Positions 48,623 to 60,979 are shown, counted from the first letter of the stretch. The stretch is DNA of 64,000 nt from Hedera helix (GCA_947179155.2 OX359265.1:56555040-56619039); one strand, 5' to 3'. Numbers and translations are program-made. Notes: generated from the letters alone by a model not told the origin.

Positions 48623-48942
48623 CTTCCCCTTCCTTAAAAAGGCTTATAGTAACTAACTATTAACGGTTAGTAAATATCCACTTCAAAAACCGAAAGACAA
48701 TTTGGTGCGAAATATCTACATGGAGTGACCACCTTCATTATGCAGAGACCAAACAAAACTAATTGACAAAATTCAATTCTGGGGTTTAATGGTTTTGGTC
48801 CCTCTATTTATTAATGGATAGAAAATCCATCTCGGGATCTGACTGGTACTCTCCGACTCGCCTCTCCTCAGTAGCCCCGTCCATTATGAATTTCCGGTAA
48901 AGACAGTTACAATGATCGAGTAAATGTATGTTCAACTAACAG

Positions 48943-49700
48943 GTTATAACCCTGGAAGGTCGCATGGAAAGAGTAGGATCTTCAGCATGGAATGGTCACA
49001 TTTTAACATCAGGGAGAAGTGACAAGTCCATAATTACTCATGATGGATGCGGGGAATAATGAACATTTTCTTGCCCTGCATCCTCTCATTGCCAGTAAGA
49101 GCAAGAAATTCTGTAACTTCACGTATTCAGGCACACATAAAAGGTAGTGTGTGGTCTAAAATGGTCAAGCAGAGGCAACATACTGGCAAGCGGTGGTGAT
49201 GACAATCGTGTTTACGTATGGGAGGCTTCCATAATGAACTCATCAGATTACCTATACCGCCTTGACAGCCATTGTTCAGCGGTTAAGGCCCTTGCTTGGT
49301 GCCCATATGACGCTCATGTACTACTAGCCTCTGGAGGAGGCAAAAGGGACGGGAGTATTGAGCTATGGAATATACAGAAGGGGATTTGCATCAACAGCAC
49401 TGATACAAAATCACAGGCTAGTTTTTACAATTTAATAATGCACACATGAATTCTGCATTACTTTGTTGTGATTCAGTGTTTATGCAAGCAGATTTCTGGG
49501 TTGGAATGGAACAGACATCATACGGAGATACCAAGTGGCCATGGATTCAGCAGCGTTCTGATGATCAAAATCAACTATGTTTGTGGAGGTACCCTTCCAT
49601 GTCCTAGGAGGATCTGAACACCATATATCTAGAGTCTGCATATACTCTCATGGCCTAACATTAGAAGCTTCAGTATTAACACAAATTCACTTAACAAAAG
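48943..49700 (+). pseudogene. Fragment of a CDC20-like (fizzy) WD40 gene
   Basis: Segments match plant CDC20-type APC/C activators. At 48943 are RVGSSAWNGHILTSG and DKSIITHD, then a stop (GGE followed by TAA). From 49147 come VCGLKWSSRGNILASGGDDN, the run YRLDSHCSAVKALAWCPYD and ASGGGKRDGSIELWNIQKG. From about 49499 comes GLEWNRHHTEIPSGHGFSS, then a frameshift to DQNQLCLWRYPSM. The N-terminal C-box region and C-terminal blades are absent. Splice-like acceptors remain (AACTAACAG before 48943), so it is a genomic fragment rather than a retrocopy. CDC20 would activate the anaphase-promoting complex; this copy cannot. Confidence 0.8.
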
Positions 49701-51194
49701 ATCAACACAAATTCACTGATGGATTTATAAAAATTGCTACTAAATGATGACTTTGTTTATTAGAGTTATTGATATATTATGTTATTTTAGCTCATTTAAA
49801 ACAAAGCGGAACTTGTAGAAAACACCGTCCCTTCAAGTATCTTAGTTATATTTTGCAACAAAGATTTCATTAAGTTTCTCTGTTAAAAAAACATGCCTTT
49901 TAAGTGTCTATTGCCTAATATTGGACTATAAATGCCACTTGTCACTCCAGTCCAGCCCACTAGGGAAATGCCCATCTAATTTCTAAATCATACCCACTTA
50001 AAAAGGGAAGTGTTTGTACAAGATGATAATTGATGAACTAGAGTAAGATTAAAGGGGCAGTGTTTGTGAGGGATGATTAGTTGATGAATTCGTGCAAAAT
50101 GAAACTTCAGGGATAATTTAGGACGATGAACTATTGCAAATTGAAACTTGACGGATGATTTAGAAAATCTTAGAGGAGGCCTTTGCCATTTGCCCGGGTT
50201 AAAAAGGAAGTTACAGTTTGCACAACTAAAATACCATTAATTTCAATCAAGAGAACAACTGAGAAATAACTAGTAACTACAATTCTGAGAAATAAGAAAA
50301 TGATATCTTTTGCACAATTAAAACTTAAACAAGAATCAAATTCTATACTGACAAGTACTGATGACTACAAATTCTACATATGACTTGTATAATCAACAAA
50401 ACAAAGCAATAACTATGGAGAAAAGTATTAAAAGGAAATTATGTCTTGATTTATAGCAAATTAAGCTTCTTCCACTTCCAAATTTCTCTGAGGAAGGAAA
50501 TCAGTTTATTTACGCACAAACTCTCTTTCTGGAAACAAGATCTGATGTTTGTATCTCATAAATTTTAGTAGCTACGATGAAATCATTCATACTCAAACTT
50601 CCTGAGTAATAAGAGGGCAAAAAGCAACTTTTTAGAGGTTACTGGGTACCAGCCGGTATTTACAACGCTTATAATAGGATAGATAGTTGGATATAACAAA
50701 TGTATGTTTTACATCGGCTCTGTTCAATTTTGAAGACAGCATTATATACAATCTTGGTGTTCTTTACCACATAACGCAACAGTTCATATATCTCAGAGAG
50801 AATCTTGTTTCACAAAGGGGGGATTGAAAGATGGTTTGATAGTTTCATATCCTGTTAGATTAAGATAACCACATACTAGGGCAATTCTTAGTGGTTTTAA
50901 ATCTATAAGTTGATCGGAAAAAAAAACAAGAAATTGAGTAAAATATTTGTTCAATCAATCTCTGCCATTTGAAACTTTGCTGAAGAGATTAGAAATGACA
51001 AAAAAATCCGGCAGCAACACATTGGCCTTAACTATCTTCTAGATTCGGCAGGTGTACTGACAAAGCTCAAATCTAACTAAATGATCGTATAATGGAAAAC
51101 GATATTCATTTGCGGATTAAAGTTCAAATGGCATTGTAGTCAGTGCGCAGGAAAAAGGAAGAGGGGGGGGGGGGGGGGGGGGGGAATCAACAAG
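49701..51194. other. Spacer without recognised genes
   Basis: Nothing coding was recognised on either strand. A 22-base G run lies at 51163-51184. Confidence 0.5.
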
Positions 51195-52070
51195 TAGTTT
51201 GTTCTACAAGAACAGCGAAGATTGGGGAAGTGCCCTGTAGATTCTAGAAGCTTATATATCCTATTAATAGAAATCTTTTAGCTTCCACAAACATTTTAGC
51301 CTAATCCCTCCTCCTTCATTTGACAGTCTCCAACCTACAGGGGAGAAAAATTGAATGGGAATGAAGTCAGGAGCCTTGAAACAGCTTGAGAATACAATAA
51401 AGTATACACGTGGTTCTCTCCATCAATTCAAGTGGGCTAACATGAAATGACAAAGCACAATCATTATCAGCAACTTTTAACCATGTATGTAATAGGGAGT
51501 TATATTAGAAAAAAATCCTAAACGCATTATCTTCACACAGCTCTACACATAAGAATCATAACAAAATGTTTGGTCCTTTTAAAACAAGATAAATTGCATG
51601 ATTTGCAACTAAAGAACCAGAAACTCTGGCATTTTCAAACACCACTAAAGCAAGTTCCAAGCTTTTTTTTCCCATTGGAGAAACTAGGTCCAGAATAAAT
51701 TGAATGATCTTTATTAAGTGGACTCCCATATTGGGACAAAGGAATTTACCTGCCTGTAAAATCTATACAGAAAATAAGAAATTCTAGCAGTGAGTTAACA
51801 CTGATACAAAAGTGATGGGTATTTTAAAAATTATACCTTCCTCAACAAATTCTGAGCATCTTCCTCCGACATAGGAAACAGCAGATGAGACACCGGAGCA
51901 CAATCTTGCTGGGAAAGAGAGAGAGCAGCAAGACTAGGGATCAAAATTTTGTGCCCAGTGCCAACATTCCCCAAAACTTTATCTCCGAAATTTCTCTCTA
52001 ACTCAGCCGGAAATGGGTCTCTGGCTCCAAAATCACCCACTATGTCACCGCCGGTGGCAAGTGTTTTCAT
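51195..52070 (-). pseudogene. Broken pterin-4a-carbinolamine dehydratase-like gene
   Basis: Exon-like block 52070-51837 encodes VGDFGARDPFPAELERNFGD, KVLGN, KILIPSLAALSLSQQ and MSEEDAQNLLRK. This matches plastid-type plant PCD/DCoH proteins (as I recall, the At5g51110/SDIRIP1 group). A second block from 51334 encodes GWRLSNEGGGIRLKCLWKLK DF. Then INRIYKLLESTGHFPNLR appears in a shifted frame, where about 17 bases encoding a KCGVEL-like segment are missing. Homology then ends close to the G22 run (C22 on this strand), so the C-terminal part with the remaining active-site region is gone. No transit peptide precedes MKTLATGGD: an in-frame TGA lies just upstream. Enzymatic function is therefore not expected. 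Confidence 0.75.
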
Positions 52071-52215
52071 TTTGGAAGTTCAACGTGACAAAAGGCAAGG
52101 AGGGTGAGAAAAAAAAAGGTTTTAGGAGGTCGGGGGATCCATTTCTTTCAAAGGAGTAATGCAAAGGAGTAATGTTAAGGTTTCAGCTGAACTTAACAAA
52201 AAAAAATAAAATAAA

Positions 52216-52368
52216 GAATTTTGCTACGAGTGATGAACATGTAATAATACGTACAATAATTTAATATAAAAATAGTGAGATCTATAATATAAAAATGATG
52301 AATCTCATTATTTTTATAATAAATTATTGTACACATTATTGTATAAGTTATTAAATATAACAAAACTC
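52216..52368. mobile_element. Small foldback MITE
   Basis: About 153 bp. Left arm GAATTTTGCTAC ... TACAATAATTTAATATAAAA; right arm read inward GAGTTTTGTTAT ... TACAATAATTTATTATAAAA. The centre is ATGATGAATCTCATT. A related copy is at 17985-18105. The TSD is uncertain. Confidence 0.65.
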
Positions 52369-53966
52369 TTTAAACAAAAAGGAGAGAAAGAAAGAGGACA
52401 AGAGGAGCATTGACGGTCAATGGTAGGGGATGAAATTTTCTGTATTTATTCTTTATAGCATGTCTCTGATAACAAAGACATAATATATAGAGAATGAATA
52501 CAAAGAATTTAAGGCCCGATAGTAGCCATGAGAGACAGAGAGAGACTTAAACACTGCACTCTTATCCTCTGATTCCAACGAACGAATTTAGAAGTCAAGC
52601 CGGTTCATTTTGCTACACATCGACCCCCCGCCCCGTACTAATTGTTTTTTTCCATTTTTTGGTGGGTAAATATAATAATATAATCAGACGAGCGCGACAA
52701 TTAAAATTATGATATATTATTAATTAAAAATATATTTTTATTTTATTTTATTTTCAATGTAATACTGGTATTTTTGGGGTTCTAATTAGATTCTCTCTTC
52801 TTTTCTGTATGCACAATTATAAACTTGTTACAGGAGAGATAACTATGTAATCTTCTCTCATTTGTTCCATTTTGCAGGCTACTAAAAATAGAAACATTAA
52901 AAATTATAACTTTGGTTCTTGGTATTTTATTTTATTGGTAATTTGAACCGGGATACTTTTCTAAACTAGATAAATGAAGCATTTCCAAAATAATCTGGAG
53001 TAATAATAATCTAGTCCTTATTCAACAAGGTAGTGATCGAAATACAAAGTTTGACTTTAAAATGTTGTTGCATATGTATGGCAAAAAAGGAATCCGGTTA
53101 GCATGAGGTTAACTTCATAGTAAATTGGATAACAGATCAATACAGTACTGATACGAAAAGAGAAAGAACACCCCCAGCCTGCGTGTCACTACTGTATTGG
53201 TCAATTTTTTAACTTATTATAAAATTAATTTCATACTAGCCGGATATGCAAAAAAACATGGAGCAAAAGGTAAAATATTGTTAATTTGGTTTTCTCCCTT
53301 ATTTTGAAAAAATTATACCATGTCTGTGGGACATAGTGGTATGCACCCTCTCTCACATGAGGATGGGGTCACACGTGTTAGAATTCGTGCCCAACGTGTG
53401 GTCCCCACCTTCATGTGAAATGGGGGACATACTGTTTATCCATGCATCAGGAACATGGAATAATTTCTTCTTATTTTGTGTGGGCATTTGGGGGGTGAGT
53501 TGTATAAAAATTGACAACCTGGGAACCATATGTGAAGGGCTACCAATTAAGTCTGCTTTTCTCTCCATTTCTAAACATAACTTTATTATCTTCTATTAAA
53601 ATAAGAAAATAAAGAACTTTATATCTAAAGTATTATTCAAATTCTTGAAGCTTAGGATGACATGTACGTAGTTGAGAAAATATCAAATATATTCTATTAG
53701 TTTATTTACTCCTCCCCACAGGAAATCTACCGTCCCCTTTTATAAAATACCCCAGTCCGGCCATTTCTCAGGTTTTAAGCGTGTTTCAAGATCATGTTTA
53801 AACAGATACAACATCTTGGAGTCCAACTTTCTTCAATTTGTTGATCATCCATCTTATTATCATGTATGATATAATCATGAATGCAGCTAACCATCTTAAT
53901 ATGCTCACTTATAGGTGTAATTACTTATTATCCAAATTAATTTTAGTGAAAGTAAGGATTCAATAC
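52369..53966. other. Spacer without recognised genes
   Basis: No coding homology seen. Contains the inverted repeat at 53354-53417. Confidence 0.45.
53354..53417. repeat. Near-perfect inverted repeat, arms about 25 bp
   Basis: The left arm CACATGAGGATGGGGTCACA continues to CGTGTT. The right arm AACGTGTGGTCCCCACC continues to TTCATGTG. The loop is about 12 bases (AGAATTCGTGCC). The arms are much more GC-rich than the flanks. It could be a MITE core or a small-RNA-type hairpin; no gene surrounds it. Confidence 0.6.
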
Positions 53967-54915
53967 CTGTCTCATCCCCTCTCCAGGAATTCCTCCTGTC
54001 AAAAGCATAGTGAGAAGAGATGTCACTACATTACCACCCCTAAATCATTGATGGTTGACCTCATGGCAGTTAGCATATCTCCTCCATATGTGATGATTCC
54101 ATATCCACGTTCGATTGCTTGGATAAAAGAAAAGGTCATTGCACCTGTTTCAACAGAGCCTGCATGTCCTCATAAATGGTTAGTTAAGGTTCTATAATTT
54201 ACTGAGATGAGTTACGTACATAAACAATTTAATAGACTAATTAAAAAATCCTTACATTTGTATCGGCAGAGGTTTGATCATCATCACAGCCACTGAAGGA
54301 AATGACTTCTCCCCCATTTGTTCCTTTCCATGCACCTGATTGAGGACGATGGTCCTCCCAAACATACATATAACAATTATAGTACAATATACAGTTGATC
54401 AGCAAATTAGCAGGAGAAGAGGAACTCTTCTTCAGTAGAATACATCAGGAGAAACTATAATTTGCAACATTTATAAATATATCAGTTTTACTCGTAATCT
54501 ATTACTCTAAATCAAACACCTGAGTATAAAAATTGAAGAGCGCCTATATATGTACCTGTCCATTCTACAACGATATGGTAAAACTAGCATAGTGCCGCTA
54601 TGACGAGCATGTATGATTGCTTGAAGCTAAACCCCATGAGGGATAGGCTTGACAAGTGTAGCATTAATTTCATCGTCGACAATCATTCTCTGAGTCTTGA
54701 AATCCAAAGGACAAATTGTTTCGTCGTATCCATCGAGCTCATCTGCATTACAGTTCCTTCGTTGTGGACCATGGCCAGGAAAATGAAATACCATGGAATC
54801 TTCTGACCGACAACCTTGCACAAGCCAATACATTGCCATTCTAATGTTGCGTCTCGTTGGGAGCCTGGTTGGATCCGTTTCCTCTTCTGTAAATAGTTTC
54901 ACACAAGAAGATACT
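53967..54915 (-). pseudogene. Type I metacaspase fragment, inactivated
   Basis: Four exon-like pieces on the minus strand. From about 54905: TEEETDPTRLPTRRNIRMAM, YWLVQGCRSEDSMVFHFPGH and NADELDGYDETICPLDFKTQ. At 54627-54629 there is an in-frame TAG where PIPHGV is normally followed by Lys. Then IIHARHSGTMLVLPYRCRMDR (exon end about 54557), WEDHRPQSGAWKGTNGGEV and FSGCDDDQTSADTN (about 54370-54260), and GAMTFSFIQAIERG ... SLLTMLLTGGIPGEGMRQ to 53967. The catalytic His in FHFPGHG is kept, but the catalytic Cys of DACHSG is Arg (CGT, 54603-54605). The zinc-finger prodomain and final exon are missing. Introns are retained, so it is a genomic duplicate fragment. Confidence 0.85.
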
Positions 54916-56282
54916 AGAACTGACCGAAACCAGAATATGTGCATTTGTGCCAATAAAACAAATAGGACTATAATTTAACTATTCTTGATAATTTACTTTA
55001 GCTAATGAATTTGCTAAAGATTGTAGAAGGTTGGTTCTTCAAGGTGCAACATTTTATAAAGCTTTTACAAAATTGTTCTGTTCTATCGTATTGATTAAAA
55101 CCAATATTTGTTGTAGTTTTCATTTGGCTGTTTGTATGTTAAAAATGCTAATCTATTATTAAATTCAACTACCAAATAGTTGTAGGCTTGTAGCTTTCAA
55201 AAACCGGGTTAAATGTTTGTATGGTTCCACGTGTCTAAAAGATCCTAGCTGAGAACTTCTTTTTAACACGCAAGTTAATGCCCACCTAACATCGCCCAAC
55301 CTATTAACCCATTCGCCCAACCCAATGTTCCAATAATTTATATTGAATAATAGATCTGAATTAAAAGGGGGAAATTTTCAGATTTCCAAATTCATCTTCT
55401 TCTATTATCATCGTTACCCTAAGGTTTAAAACTTTGAACCTTGGAGATGGAACTCCATCAACAATTTTAAAAACCTGCAACTCATCTTTTTCTGACCACA
55501 AATCAAACCCACTGAGTCTCTAAATCAATTTGAAGTTGCTCATTGATGCTAGGCAAAAATAATTTGGGGCTATTTCGACATTTTTTCACAGGGTCTTTTG
55601 AGTTCTGAAACCTCGGCTTTAAGCTAGGTGTGTTCTGAAATCACCACTTGTTGACGCCGCCATGGTATGGTCTTGCTGCCCATTCAAGTTCCAGAAATTA
55701 TGAAGAGAAAGAGAATTTCTTGAAACTTTAGATGATGAGTGGTGTAAAGTCTTTAATATTTTGCCTATGTGGTTATGATTTTTTTTTTAGGCCCAAGTTT
55801 ATTCCGGGTACACACTAATGTCATATTTAGAATTTGTTTAGAATATTGTGTCAAAATTAAATTAATTCATCTCACTTTGGCCTTTAAAATTATTTCAACC
55901 TAATTTTTAAAAGTTAAAATAACTCTCATATATTAAAATGATCAAGGTATATAATTTAATTGTGATAGAGTGATACTTTGGAGACTGAAAAATAAATATA
56001 AAATAATATGTAAAATTAATTATTATTATTAAATTCATAGATCATCAATTAATAATATTTTAACATATTATTTTATATTCATATTTAGTAGTCATTTTAA
56101 AACAGGTGAGTCTTCACATACTTAATAAGAAAATATGTTACCACACATTTTAGTAAAGCAGGTGAGAGTTTCTTTCCAAATTAAAAGACTAATATTCTCT
56201 CTCCATCAAAGACGTTCATCAAACCCCTATAAATTACAAAGTCAAGAATCCAGAACTAGACATTCTCGAACGTTTGTGTTAA
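54916..56282. other. Spacer and promoter region of the glycosyltransferase gene
   Basis: No gene recognised in 54.9-56.1 kb. A TATA box at 56228-56234 precedes the start codon at 56283. Confidence 0.5.
56228..56234 (+). promoter_or_regulatory. TATA box of the glycosyltransferase gene
   Basis: TATAAAT 55 bases before the ATG at 56283, in a CCCC-TATAAAT-TAC context. It implies a leader of about 20-25 nt and supports this ATG as the start. Confidence 0.6.
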
Positions 56283-59200
56283 ATGGATCATCATCATCAT
56301 CATCATCATCAGCCCAAGACTAATAAAGTCATTGACTACACCATGCCAACACTCCTCTTATGTGGTTTACTCTACATCTTCGTCTCCAACCAGGCCAATG
56401 TCAAATCCTTAATCTACCCAATTTTTCAAGAATCCCAAGTCCCACCTTCCAACGATGTAAGTATTTATCATGGGTTAATTAAATTATTATTTATTTTTTC
56501 AAAAAAAAATAAAAATGAAGTATATAAGTATGTACAAATTCTCTGTGTTTCAGTTTAAGACGGCAATTTATAGAGATGATCTTGAAGAGGTACTGGCAAA
56601 AGCTTCAACTGGAGACAAGACTGTAATAATAACTATTGTTAATAAAGCCTACGTGGAAGGCGATACACCAATGCTGGATCTGTTCTTGAATGGTTTTTGG
56701 GTAGGGGAGGATACCCGTGGCCTAACAAATCACCTCTTGGTTGTCGCCGCCGATCAAACGGCGTTCCAACGGTGCAAATTTCTTCGGCTCCATTGCTACA
56801 AGCTTGAAACGGACGGTGTTGATTTTGTTGGGGAGAGACTTTACATGTCCGATGAGTTTATTAAAATGATGTGGAGGCGTACTCTGTTTCTTGGTGATGT
56901 TCTCAAACGTGGATACAGCTTTATCTTCACGGTACGTACGTCTCAGTATAAATTTATTAAATACTATTAATTCATGTTATTTTTTTTTTACCGTAGCTAC
57001 TTACTTACTGCCGAAGCTGGGTAATAAAATTAATTTTTTATTTTTTATTTTTTGCTAAGGTAATAAAATTAATTAAATCCATAGCAAATAATTATATTTT
57101 ATATGATTATTATACTTTGCAATTTTTTATACGAATATATATGCCAACATTTTTCATTAAATTTACATTTCATTAAGGGCATGGTCGGCCAACTTATAAG
57201 TTGGGCAACTTAACTTATAAGTTGATTTTGTTAAAAAAAGTGTTCGTTTCTGACTTATATGTTAACTTAAAAAATAACTTATAAGTCAAAAAAATAAATT
57301 TTTACATTTTATTTTAACTTATAAGTCATTATTAACCGAACACATTTATAATTATTATTTATAATTTTCGACTTATAAATAAAAGTGATGCCGAACACTT
57401 TTACTTATAAATTTATTAAAATTTTAACTTATAAATATACTAAAATTTTAATTTCAAGTCAAAAAAAAAAATCACTCCCGAACATGCTTAAGCCGTCTCA
57501 ACATGTTTCAGATTTCAAAGTAAAACGTATATTAGTGCGTACGTTGTGAATAGAAATCCTACTCATCTACAAATTCAACTCCTATCCTAAAGCATATCTC
57601 AACTAATTAACTTTCTGTACGGGCTTTTAAGTTTATCCTGGCCGTTTTAGCTTGTAGATGATCTCTATCCTAATTTAATTTATCGCTAGCCTTAATTTGT
57701 CCAGTCAAAAATATAATTAAAATGCATATATATATATATATATATAATGCATAAAATCTTAAAATATTTTCTGTTATATAATTAATTAGATAATTAGATA
57801 TATAATTTTTAAGTCATGTTAATAAAAAGAAATATATTTATACTTTAAGAGAATAAAAGGTATAATATTCTTAATTTGTCATTTTTTAATTATTGTTTAT
57901 AGCACCAAATCACCACTACTAAATTTTTAATTAGTATTAGAAGTACTTGTAAAAACAGAAAATTATACTTTTTAAAAATTATATTTTTAATCTTGAAACA
58001 GTGAGAGCATTATACATGTTTGTTTCATCTTTATTTACCCCAATTATTTTTTTTTAATTTCAATTAAAAAAATGTAAGGATGATTTGAATGTGAACCCAA
58101 ATAGATGGGTCGGAGTCTAAAATTTAAATAATAAGAGATAAACTTTTTTTTTTGTTGCTAAATAATAGGAGATAAACTTCAAGTTTTATCAGTATTAGCA
58201 ATGTGTATTATTAAAGAAGTCTTAATGAGGATAAGATTTCCTAGATCACGTGGCAGGCAATAGATTTCTACTTAACAGGGATCGTTGATCTAGCTAGCTG
58301 TGTGATTCACCAAAATTCTCGGGAAAACAAGTTGGTTGCTTTCGGAGTAGTATTCATCTGACAAGACCGGAAAGGAACATGAGGGAAGGGATGGTGAAGG
58401 ACTTAAACAGAGAGTTGGGTAAAGTAGATAGCGGTACATTTAATTTCTGAGTGGAATGCATCAAGTCCCCTATCACTAGGCATCCACAGTAAATCGGTCT
58501 GGCCTAAATCGTCTTGATTGTTGATCAGACCAGATCGAATTTTTAATTTTTGGTCTGCAGGTCAAATCAGGTCGGACTTCTGGCTTAAAAAAAGAGCTTG
58601 TTGAGACTTGCAGACCAGGTCAAGCCTTGGGTCAGTCCAGTTCGATTCGATCCATTCAAACAATTTTTGTAGTAATTTTAAATATTATTAAAACACTAAT
58701 TAAAATTTTAAATTTAATTGATGTATTAATTAAAAGTAATGTATTACAAGTTACAACTTTTAAATTATAATAATAAAAAATATTTTTATTATTATTATTA
58801 TTTTACAAATGATTTTCTAGTTGTTACGTTAAGTATTTATTAAAATTTGTAAAAAGTGTAGGTTCCTAGCTAGGTAAGAAAAATTCTTATATATTACACT
58901 AGTCAATGTATTTTCATGAATTTCTTTATTCGTATATAAACAAATATGCATGAATGAACGTATTAAAAGATGTCAATTTTATTTTGTTTATTGAATGAGT
59001 TGTTACAAAGATAAAATTTTCGTCTGCAATGGGAGAAGTGAAGTAGCGAATAAAGAAAATTGGTTGGTCGAACCGAATTTTGGGTGAATTAGGTCAGGTC
59101 AGGTCGGACTTATTGACATGCCCGACCGAATTTGAGCTAAAAAAATATAGCCTATTTGTGGTCTTCAAGTCAGATCGAGTCAGATCAAACTTTAACCAAG

Positions 59201-60508
59201 TCGAATTTTAATCGAGCCGAACTAAGACCGAGCCGGAAGTCATTTATATACCACTACCTACCACTATCCTTACCATTTATATCTCTGCATCAGGAGCTAA
59301 ATTGTACTAAGATCACTCCAACAACACTTCTGTTAACCTTTGTTAACGAATGTTATAGTGACACAAATTCAAAACTACGGAGGGATCCCATGGTCTAGAA
59401 AAGTTCCCTAGACCGATCTCTCACTACCAGATTTCTGATTCATGAATGGGAGGAAAGATTTACTTTTAAGTAGTACCAAAATTAATTGTAAAAGTAAAAA
59501 TATAAAGACACTGTCACATTAAGCTCAATTTATCTTCACGCTCATGTAAAAATATTAATAAATTATTAAGTAAAGGGTCAAAACAACATTACTTTTACTG
59601 CTTACGGAAATAAGTGATCACCTACCTCTCTATTACCGTTAAAAATTGCACATTTCATTGCTAACTTTTTTTGTTTATGTATTTATATTAGATTTTATTT
59701 TCCTTTTCATAACTAGAACTACTTATATATTTTTAAATTATAAATTTATTATTAATTTTTAAATAATTAATTTTTAAATTTAAAATTGCCATAATTTATA
59801 TAAGTAGTACTAATAATATTTTATAGGTATTTTATGATATTAATAGTTATATTGATATAAAATAAATGAATTTATCTTAATTTTGAGGTTGAAAATATTT
59901 AAAATTAATTTTTTAAAAGATAATAATGATCTTTTAATTATATAATAAATATTTGTATATCAGTATTTTAATATCTTAATTTACCACCTCTCTCTTCTGA
60001 ACAGGATACTGATGTAATATGGCTAAGAAATCCATTTCCGAAGCTGATACTCAATGAAACGATAGACTTCCAAATAAGTACCGACAAATTCGACGGCAAC
60101 CAGTGGTCTGATCATAACCAACTTATCAACACCGGGTTTTACATGATCAGATCAAACAACAAAACCGTAGCACTGTTCGATTTGTGGTACGCGAAGAAAG
60201 ACAGCTCCAATGGGCTAAAAGAACAAGATGTTCTTTTACTGTTAATGCGTGAAGGTTTGTTTAAGCAGTTAGGGCTTAGGGTTAGGTTTTTGGATACCGT
60301 TTTTTTCAGTGGTTTTTGTGAAGATAGTAGAGATGTTAGACTTGTCTCCACCGTCCATGCTAATTGTTGTAGGAGTATTAACGCCAAGGTGGCTGATCTC
60401 GTGGCCGTTATTCATGATTGGAATAGGTTTAACACTTTGGACGCCAATGAGACGATGCCATTTGGATGGTCTCAACACGTGGCATGCATAAATTCATGGA
60501 ACAATTGA
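56283..60508 (+). CDS. Putative glycosyltransferase of the At4g15970-like (DUF271, GT77-type) family
   Basis: Three exons: 56283-56456, 56554-56931 and 60005-60508. Junctions are GT-AG and the product is 351 aa, about the family's usual length. The N-terminus has seven histidines (residues 3-9) from a (CAT)n tract. Then a single membrane segment follows (about 21-36, MPTLLLCGLLYIFVSN), as in Golgi type II glycosyltransferases. The lumenal domain includes VIITIVNKAYVEG, LLVVAADQTAFQRC, the nucleotide-sugar/metal motif DTD at 185-187 (DTDVIWLRNPFP) and NQLINTGFYMIRSN. Relatives in GT77 include xylosyl- and arabinosyltransferases acting on wall polymers; donor and acceptor here are unknown. Intron 2 is 3.1 kb and carries a MITE and a repeat-rich block. 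No disabling change seen. Confidence 0.9.
57177..57488. mobile_element. PIF/Harbinger-type MITE in intron 2 of the glycosyltransferase gene
   Basis: About 312 bp. Left end GGGCATGGTCGGCCAACTTA; right end read inward AGCATGTTCGGGAGTGATT. Flanked by TAA on both sides (57174-57176 and 57489-57491). The interior has repeated ACTTATAAGT palindromes. Confidence 0.75.
58476..59240. repeat. Repeat-like block with GGTCGGACTT motifs, unclassified
   Basis: CAGGTCGGACTT-type motifs near 58574 and 59100, with GACC/GGTC-rich ends (TCGGTCTGGCC, GCCCGACCG) against an AT-rich centre. This looks like a non-autonomous element in the intron. No paired terminus or TSD was found. Confidence 0.3.
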
Positions 60509-60700
60509 ACTTTTTATTTCCTCCCTTGACCCCACCCAGAGTAGATTCAAAGGATATATGTTTAAAATTATGGTAAAATTAGAAGTAAAAAGTAGTTCCA
60601 ATTCACAAATTTTATTTAAGGATATATTTTTAGTTTATTTTATTTTTATGGTTTAGCTCTCAATTTATTGAATTTTTAGTTTAGTTATAATGTCATGATA

Positions 60701-60979
60701 CTCTTTCTGTCTTTTAATATATGTCATTTTAGAGTTGTGCATAAGTATTAAGAAAATAATTATATAACATTAAATATAATATCAATTCTTTATATTGTCT
60801 TTGTATTGAAATAAGAGTGTTATTTATTGGATAGAAAGTAAGGAGATAACTAAAGTTATATTTAATACTTGTGATAATATTGAAAATTAAGTAATTAATA
60901 TTTATTTGAATTTTTAAACAATAAATATTAAGGGACAAAAATATTTTTTTAAACGATATTTAAAAAAAGACGGAAGAAA
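60701..60979. mobile_element. Stowaway-type MITE, degenerate
   Basis: About 279 bp. Left end CTCTTTCTGTCTTTTAATAT; right end read inward TTTCTTCCGTCTTTTTTTAA. Flanked by TA (60699-60700 and 60980-60981). It starts about 190 bases after the glycosyltransferase stop codon. Confidence 0.7.
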
